A model generated the notes under the pieces. The model was not told the DNA's origin. It did not search any database and saw only the letters and a list, made by a program, of their open reading frames with translations. Below, piece after piece: positions 53,901 to 62,900 of a stretch of 64,000 nt of DNA. Source of the DNA: Gordionus sp. m RMFG-2023 (lineage: Eukaryota; Nematomorpha; Gordioida; Chordodea; Parachordodidae); the NCBI RefSeq assembly GCF_954871325.1, contig NC_088778.1:30675120-30739119 (forward strand), in the 5' to 3' direction. The stretch's first letter is position 1; every line of letters starts with the position of its first letter. A program made the translations under genes and the position numbers.

Positions 53901-56900
53901 CAACGAAAATTCACACGCCCGTTCAATCATTTTTAAAAAAATGTTTAACTGATCCTTTCGTCCGATTTTTTCGTCCACTCGTCTAAATATTATTTTTTAA
54001 AACCAGCCGGTCCAAAGTATGGGTGGGGGCTAAAACTCCGCTTATAGACCTATACGTATTAATGAGGTGTGAAGAGATTTTATGCTAATTATTATATTTT
54101 CGGGTAGATATCCTATTTAGAAAGAGGACAATATCTTTAAAAAACAGGGGTTTTTTTTTCAACCTTAGTCTAGCGTTCGGTTCAATCAGACTTGTTAAGC
54201 AAAATCAATTCTTATAATTAATGAAAGATAACAAAATATACCACAACTCAAATACGACATTTGTTGCATGAAATAATGTATATAGAGAGCATTACTTTCG
54301 GGAGAAGTAAAAACTGATACGGGGTCGGATGGTGCGCTCCGACCCAACGAATTGGCGACTCTCATCCTAACGGTGTAGAGGGTTAGGGGTTCCAAATTTT
54401 TTACGGTAAAAACCATCATCTTCGATTGATCTTGATTAGGTAAAACCAACTCTTTCCATCGAGACAAAGGCAAGTGATCGTTAGTATGAGAAAAGACGCG
54501 TCGAATATTCTCGAAATTCTTCGGGTCGTCGGAGTCAGAAGCTAATTGTAATTGGGAAATACTTTCGAGGTTCGTAATGTTGGTGTAGTAAAGGATGTAA
54601 GCCTTTGAGGATAAAATTGAATGATTAATTGGACTTTTTTTTATCCCTTTCCTTTCTTTCCTTCTACTAAAACATGCAAATCATATTGTTTTAATCCAAA
54701 AAAAATATTAAATCACTTTTATTAGTCCATTTGAATTGTCGGGTTTTTCCCATTTTACGCTGAACTCTGTATCGCTCAAAGCTCTAACTCTAATGTTTTT
54801 GGGTGGAGACGATGGAACTTTAAGGATTTGATGAATAAATTATATTAAAAATTAGGAAAGGTTTGATTAATATTTAAATTTATATCATATTTAGTAGCAT
54901 AAAAATGAGAATATTATAGTATATTAGAAGACGTGTTCTAAATAATTTTACACTGAAAGAACAAAACATAAATAAATGTAATTCCTATCGTTAATAGCGT
55001 CTCGTCAAAATTTCCTTACCTAGTTAACTCCATATTAAAAACGAAATTATGGTTTCTCTCACCATCCTTACAAGAATTATCAAAGTTCTGCATTTTACTG
55101 ATAATGATATCTCGAAATCATCCCCAAGATATAACACGATTTGTAAATATAAAATATTAAAACTATATTCACCCCGCCCGCCCCGCCTCCCGAAAATTAC
55201 CGTCTTCCAAAGTAGTGATCGCTAGAGGTTCCGACCAATCACCGGGTCCAATAATGGAGGTAGCCCTCACCGAAATATGGTAAGGCGTAGAGGGCTTCAG
55301 GTATTTGAGCAGGGTAAAAGGTTTTTCGCTCATTTTCGTCATAACTATTTCTTCTCGTTCGAGAACGCTTGGATTGTCGCGGTTCGAAATGGTGGTAACC
55401 TTATAGTTTTTTTTTCCCCATAATATCGATAGTATTTTTGTTCGATAAAATATATTCGCTTCAAGTCTCAAAGACCAAGAAAATATATAGATTATCTGGT
55501 TGCGCAGAAAAAGCTATTATTCTGTAGATGCTAAAAATCGTCGCCCATTCTTCAATGTTAATAGAAACAACGGCAGAATTTGAGGAGGATAAAAAGAAAA
55601 GTTGCCATTTTTCTCCTTTCTCTCTCCCTTTATCATCCTCAAATTAAGCCCCCCCCCATTCGTTCTCTATTATTTTGTTAACTTACTTTTCAACTCGTTT
55701 CACGTTTGTCCAATGACTGATGTGAGATCTCCCTTGGTTAAGATAGCCCCCCCCCCTTCCTTCCAGAATTTTGTCTCAACTCCAATTTAAAATAATTCAT
55801 TCTTGGATTGATAAAAAATTTTTTTAAATAGAGTACTTATAGAATTTAGGTCTTATTAGCACTCTTTCATCCTAATCCCTAAATGGCGCTTGATAAGTTC
55901 TACTCAATGACATATGATAATACCTTAACTGACGACAGTGGCCCCTACACTTTCTGAGCGAATGAAGCAGAATACTCCCCTGAAAAGTACCCCCCCCCCC
56001 TTTCCGAAAAAATAATAATTATTTTATGACACCCATAAATTTCAAAAATAATTTTTATTGCATCAATTTTTAATAAATAATATAAATAAAATGCAAAAAA
56101 TATATACTTTATAAATATTATTTTTAAATTAATAATTTAGATAAATATGGGAAAGAGAAAGCGAAAGAATTTATAATTTCATCAATATTTAATTGTTTAA
56201 ATAAATTTTTTTTCCATTGATAATATGGTTAAATTATTGAGAAATGAATCTTTCATGATACTACGAAGTCTTGTATTAATTAATTTAATTTTACTCATGA
56301 CTCTTTCGGCAGTACATGAGGTTGTAGGAATGGTTAATAAATATTTATATAAAATTCTTAAATTAGGGAAAGCTGAAAAATTTTAAAGTAGACGATAAGG
56401 TAAAATAAATGAATAGTTTTTCCAATCTGAATCGTAAGTCCCTGAATTATCATCATCATCAGAAGAAGCTAAATAATGTATTGGCAAAAATATTCTAATT
56501 AAATAAATTTACAATTCTCATCTGACAAATCTTTAAATTCTTCAACCTCTAGGTCATGAGTAATAATTACATTCCCCATTTTGGCCATCTTATAAATATT
56601 TCTAAACTTCAACATTTCTTTGAAAATTCGACTTGAATTTAAATTGTAAAATTCACAGATATCCTCGAATAATTGATTTTTCTGCCATTCCCTTTGGCGT
56701 AAAAAAATGATGTTTGATGTAAAAATTTCATCAAATCATCATTAAATCTTTCGTTAAACTGCATAATAATTAAATCGAGTGCAGCATAAAACACACCTAT
56801 TTTAAAGCTAAAAAAAATTTCTATATTTAATGATGAAAGTATATATATACATCTCCTTATTAGATTGTAATTTTTGAAGTCTAGAACTTTCAAAATCAAA

Positions 56901-59900
56901 AGGTAGATTTCTCTCCTTCATAAAATCTTATACCTTTGAAAAAACATCCAAAAATTCAGTGTTATTATCTATTAAATTAAAAAATAATTAAGACAATAAT
57001 TTATATTATACTTCTCAAATTAATCAAGCAATCTTTTGCCAATTGAATCCAAAACACTAAGTGATAAGATAAAATCAAATTTTTCTATTCTAAAGACTAA
57101 GCACTAGCCATAGTGGAAGTGGCAGGATCTTCAGAATCCTTTAAATTTGTTAAAGCTGCCCTCAAGGCATCATAAAGTAGAAAAAAAATAGCAATAGCTT
57201 TATATGACGATAGCCAGCTTCTAAATAAAATAACATTTTAAATATAATTAAATAAGGTACTATTACCGTATCGAGTTGTATTCTTGATGCGTAGAAATCG
57301 TTGCAATTTTTTCAGATCATTACACTGACATTTTTTGAGTACCTCATATCTTTTTACACCATTAAAATAGATATAAATCTCATCTAGTATTCCTAGAACA
57401 TTTCGAAGTTCTTTAATTGATTGGCATAATTGAACAATATTAAATTTAATCAATGACAATAACACCAAATAAAAGCTGCCTTTGGCGCCTCTGCTCTAAT
57501 CAAGGCCTGCACACCATTGATTCTTCCACTCATATTTGAGGCGCCATCATAACTTTGCCCAACTAGGAATTCAAGGGGTAAATTCATCGAGCCAAGTTTG
57601 GATATTATACTATGCTTAATATCGAGACCTGTGGTATTTCCCGTACAATATATGTCAATCAGTCTTTCAACAGGCTTCGGCGTCTTACTATTTTCAACAT
57701 ATCTTACTGTCAAAGCTATTGCTTCTGATTTCTAAACATCATATGTGCCATCAACTATGATTGAAAAGCACTTGTTAAATTCAATCTCATTTTGAATTTT
57801 TTTTATAACCATATTTTTCATGGTTTAATGAGAATATATATATTATTATATTAATAGATTTGCATATGATTTCGTTTTTAATCCCTTATTGTTTTTCTCC
57901 CAGTACAGGTTCAGAATCTGCAATGAATTTAATAAGGCCCATCATATTGCCTTCTTGTAGCCTGTTCCCCCAGAAGGCTTGGTTACGAGATATTAAATAA
58001 CCTAGACATCTTATTAATATTCTTATGACAGAACGGTTATTATCCACACATTCTGTCTGGGGTATTATAAAATGCAATATGAAATTTTTGTTGTGTGAGC
58101 TTTCCATAATCGGCCATCATATGTACCTGTGAAGATTCATGCACAATAAATTTCATGATCATTAAAAGAGTCAGATATTATATTTTCTTCTAACACATTT
58201 TATTATTTTTGGTTAACATTTTTAGGCATATTTTGAAATTGGAAAAATAATTTATGACAAGAAATCTCGGATAACAACCTAATTTACTAAACATCGATCT
58301 AAAATTTCCGTCAATTCATATTAAATTAATAAATAAGTGGGGGAGAGGTCTTATTATTACATACATAAACCAGAAATCAATTGGTTATGGATGGATGTAG
58401 CAAAACTAAAAAAAAAATTTTTTTTAAAAAGTGCCCCCCACCCCCACTCAAAATTTAAAAATAAAAAATTTCAAAAAAGGTACCTTCACTTAAATTTACT
58501 GAAGCAGTTGCTTCGGAACCCCCCCCCCCCTTTGTAGGGGCCACTTACTGACGATGTTTTCATTAAAAGTGTACATCAATGAAAACAACTGGGGACGCCA
58601 TTTTGATTACCCATATTATTAAAAATTTCAAACTAGAGGCCAATTTATTCCTATGCCTGACGCAAACTTTATTAAAGAATTGCCTGATCATCGAGATAAT
58701 AAGGCAGCAAGTTATCAACATAATAGTAGTTTTTAACATGAGAATAATTTACTATATGGGTTATTAAAATGGTCCAGCTGATTTGCATTCAACGACGCTT
58801 TCAAATGCACTAATATGAATATAATCAGTCTAGGTATTATTACATGTCATTGGCTCTACTATGCAATTTTTAGTGATTAAAATCATAATCATATGTTTAA
58901 AAAAAACACAACAACTTATTAAACAACATGGCAAATAAAATAAGATACATGTATGATAAATATTTATATTAAATTTACTCGTATTTCGTAAGATAGGTGC
59001 GGGGCATCAGATAATTTTGGCTCTGTGACTTCGTCCCAGCTGATCATGATTGATGAACTGGTTACGTTTAAAAGGTTTAAAAATGTCGGGGCGCCAGGTA
59101 GGTCTGATTTTACAAATATAACTTTAAAAAGTCTGATATTTTAACAACAAAGAACGCCTAATAAAAAAATATAAGAAATTTTAGATTCGAAAAGCGCGAA
59201 AAGTTTTTAAATCTAAAAAATATTGAGCATTAATTTATAATTTGGGGAAATTTATTATTTATAAAATATAAAGTTTAATTGGAGTGGTTACCCCTCATTC
59301 ACAGTTAGCGTGAATTCGCGGCTAAGTGTGTAAAATTTGCGAGTTTGTATACTCCGGCGCGATTAGTAATAACTGTGAATGCAGGGTTAAATGGCTCGAT
59401 TTGGTTAAGCGGAAAATAATTGCCCGGAAAAAAAATCCCCAATAATAATTCTTACCGGAATTGATTTTCTCAAAATTTTTAAATATTTTATTTGGGGATT
59501 TTTATTTTTGTGGATTTATTTATAGGGAATGTTTTCTCCTATTTAATTAATTTTGCAATATATAATATCTTTAAAAAAAACGGTTTTCCAGGGAATTATT
59601 TTCCTAGATTCGCTCGAGCGGATTTTAGCTAAAATAATATTACGCGAACCTCGAGATTTTGTTAATAGATGTCCAAACTCTTCTGCCACCCATGAGCCAA
59701 ACCTCTAGTTTCGCGCAAAATATTGTGGCCAAAGGTTAGCCATTTTTTAAAATTGAGCCGTTTAATCGTTATATTAATTGGGTGACATTTAGAAAGAAAA
59801 GAAAAACATTTTTGATATTTTTTTTAAAAGAAAAACGAGAGAAAGAAAAAAAATGAAACAAAATATTATGCAATACAATATCTACAAACCTCTGACCAAA

Positions 59901-62900
59901 ATTCGGGTGATAGCTTGTATAGTACCGAGCTTAGAAACAGCAATGCAAGTAAAATTGGCGCCTGTCTCCAGAGGTCCGATTTGCAGAACGTTTTTGCCAA
60001 TGGTAACTTTTCCCATGTAACTTTTAGATTTAAAAAGTAGAAGTGAATAATAAAATTTTATATAGCGTCCGAATAAGAGAGAGAAAATGGAAAACAATAA
60101 GCCAAAGATCAAACGCCCTTACCCCTCAGCCTCATGGAATCTTTACCACATTTTCCCATGAAGGCAACTGTACCTCCTCCCTCATAAATGTAGACACTGA
60201 TTTTATAGAAACAATAGTATTCTAGATAGAAACAATATTAAAGAAGGGGACAAAAGAAATATTTATAAAAATAGTAACTTAGTATCTAACTAGCCTAACA
60301 ATCACGGTTAGCGCCAATTCGCGGCGGAGAATACAAATATGCATCGTATTTTGTTCGCTATCTCCCTAAAAGGTTAAAGCGTAATTGGACATAATCATTA
60401 ATTAAGGGGATGGTCATAAATTTAAACGGAAATGTTTTGTATATAGTATAAAGTAGTTTATATTTATCAGAGACCTACAGAGGTACCATTTGCACAGCCT
60501 GGCCCGGATTTTTTTTCAAAAATTTTTTTCGGCCCGGCCCGGATAATATACGTTTTTTTTAAAAAAAACCAACCCATTTCCAAAGCTATCAATCGACGTA
60601 GTGTCCGCTTGATTAAAATCCCGATAAAATTCTTGATACATTTCCCTATCGCCACCATCTTCCGCGCGATCCTGGTCAAATTCGTCATTCATCTCATCTT
60701 CGATCATGTCATCGATATCGTCGTTTCGAAGCTCATTAACATGATTATGAAATAATTTGGGAAATCCCTGCATAACATATTTGAATATACGGAAATATCT
60801 TACATTAAAATATATAGAGAATATTTTTATATTTATATTGTATCTCCGTTTTCCATTATTTGCATACCATATTAAGCTTCATTTTTTTTAAAAAAAAAGG
60901 AAGCTATATTTTAGAAAGGGATTAATGGGCGGCGTTTCTTGGTTCAGACAAACCAACGCGGTATGATCTTTAGAGATTCAGAACGCAGGCTTCGTATCGG
61001 TCTTATTCGCAATTAAATTATGAAGCAGTTTATTAGGTCGCTCGGATACTTAACTGCATTTTAGTATAGACTAAAAAATGTATTTGATCTCGAGAACACC
61101 TTATTTTTTGGTTTCAAGTATTTGGTGGTATTGCTATTTTTCGTAATTTTATTCTCGTTTTTTTTGGCTATTTAGCCTATACTTAAAAGAGGGTAAAATA
61201 ACTGGCTATTAAGTATTAAGCCGACCTAGAACACAGTCCGACTATTTATATAATTAAATTTAAACGTGATATTTAAACGTGATATAATATTTTTCAAGTT
61301 TCAAGTACTCATTAAATTTGAAATAAATCAAAAAAAATGTTAAAATCAGTTTTAATTATTATTATTTATATCCTTTAAAATTAGGTTCTGTAAATATCGG
61401 AACAAGATTTGATTAGATCTTTTAAATTCGATTCGGGAAATTTTTATTTTCCGAAAATAAATCATACAAAAATTATCTATATCTTACTGACGATAAAAAT
61501 TTGGAAACAAAAAACAGATACTCTTCAAGTATTTTATTTTAAAAAATAAGAAATTTTTATAAAATACCATTTCAAGAAATACTTAATTTTTTTTGGGTAG
61601 TAATAAATAGATTGTACCTCATATAATATTAAAAGAAAAAAAAAATAATATTAAGTTACATGAAGACAAACATTTTTTGGGATAGGTTTTAGATAGCTAA
61701 AACAAAAATCATTTAAAATTTGGAAATTTCTCTTACATCTCCTAGAAAAATTCTAAAGCAAATTTGAAAATTAATATTAATAGATGCTATGGGAATATGG
61801 ATGATATTTCCTCCATTTTTAGCGAATTTTTTTGAAATTCTCAACTTAAATATTAGTGTTTACTCTCTAGCATCTATTAATATTAATTTCAAATTTACTA
61901 TAAAAAAAATTTTCTAGGAAGATATAAGCGAGATTATCAATTTTAGCGATTTTAAACGGGAACCAAAATAAGCAAAAACATTAAAAAAAAGAGAAGAAAA
62001 AAAAACGTTAAAGGAAGCCCATTCAGAGCCTTTAATATTTAGTGTTATGTTATACCAAATTGTTCTGCTTGTTATAGGGTCGCTGTTTGGTAGAGACGGG
62101 AGATATCTTTTTCCACCTCACTAATGGCATAGGCGATCCGACGGCCACGCAAGTTATATTTTTTCTATAATCGTTTGTCCTTGTTTTAGTGGAACCGGGG
62201 TAAGTTGCTCCGGAAACAGCCTTTGCTATTTGGACGGTAAGGGGAGGTAGTATGGAAAAGTAAGGGGGAATTCTTCTTTCTTTTAGATATATATATATAT
62301 ATATATATATAAGATATGAATCAGGATAAATTTTTTTGTATTGATTTCCCTATAAAAATTAAATTAAAATGCGGTGGTACTAATGTAATGCGATATATTA
62401 TATTCTTTATCAAAACAATTCACCATAGGGCCTAGAGCAGAGCGATGCGGATCCGACATTTTCCGATATTCGCCCCAAACCGGATAACCGATATTGGTTA
62501 CCGGATAAATTTTTGGCGAATATGTAAGAGAATTTTAGATCGGAAGAATCAAAAAAGGTTATAACTGAAACCAAAAATGTTTGCTGGGGGGGGTGCACGG
62601 GTGGTGATAAATTTTGCAAAATATGAATGGATGAATATTCCTAATACATCATTCTAAAAAAAATTCGTTAAGGAAGGGTTAAAAGCAATTAGCGGGATAG
62701 ATAGCTACTCCCCAAAAAAGTTAGAGATGTTAGTTTAAAATTTAAAAAAAATATAAAAAAAAATTTCACACCTTTAACCCATATTTTAGCTATGGTTGGA
62801 CTGTAAGCCGAACCATGCTTATTTGTAGCCATGCATTGATATTCCCCTTCATCGCTATATTCTGCATTTTCTACCAGTAACCAGCCTATAAAGTAGGATA

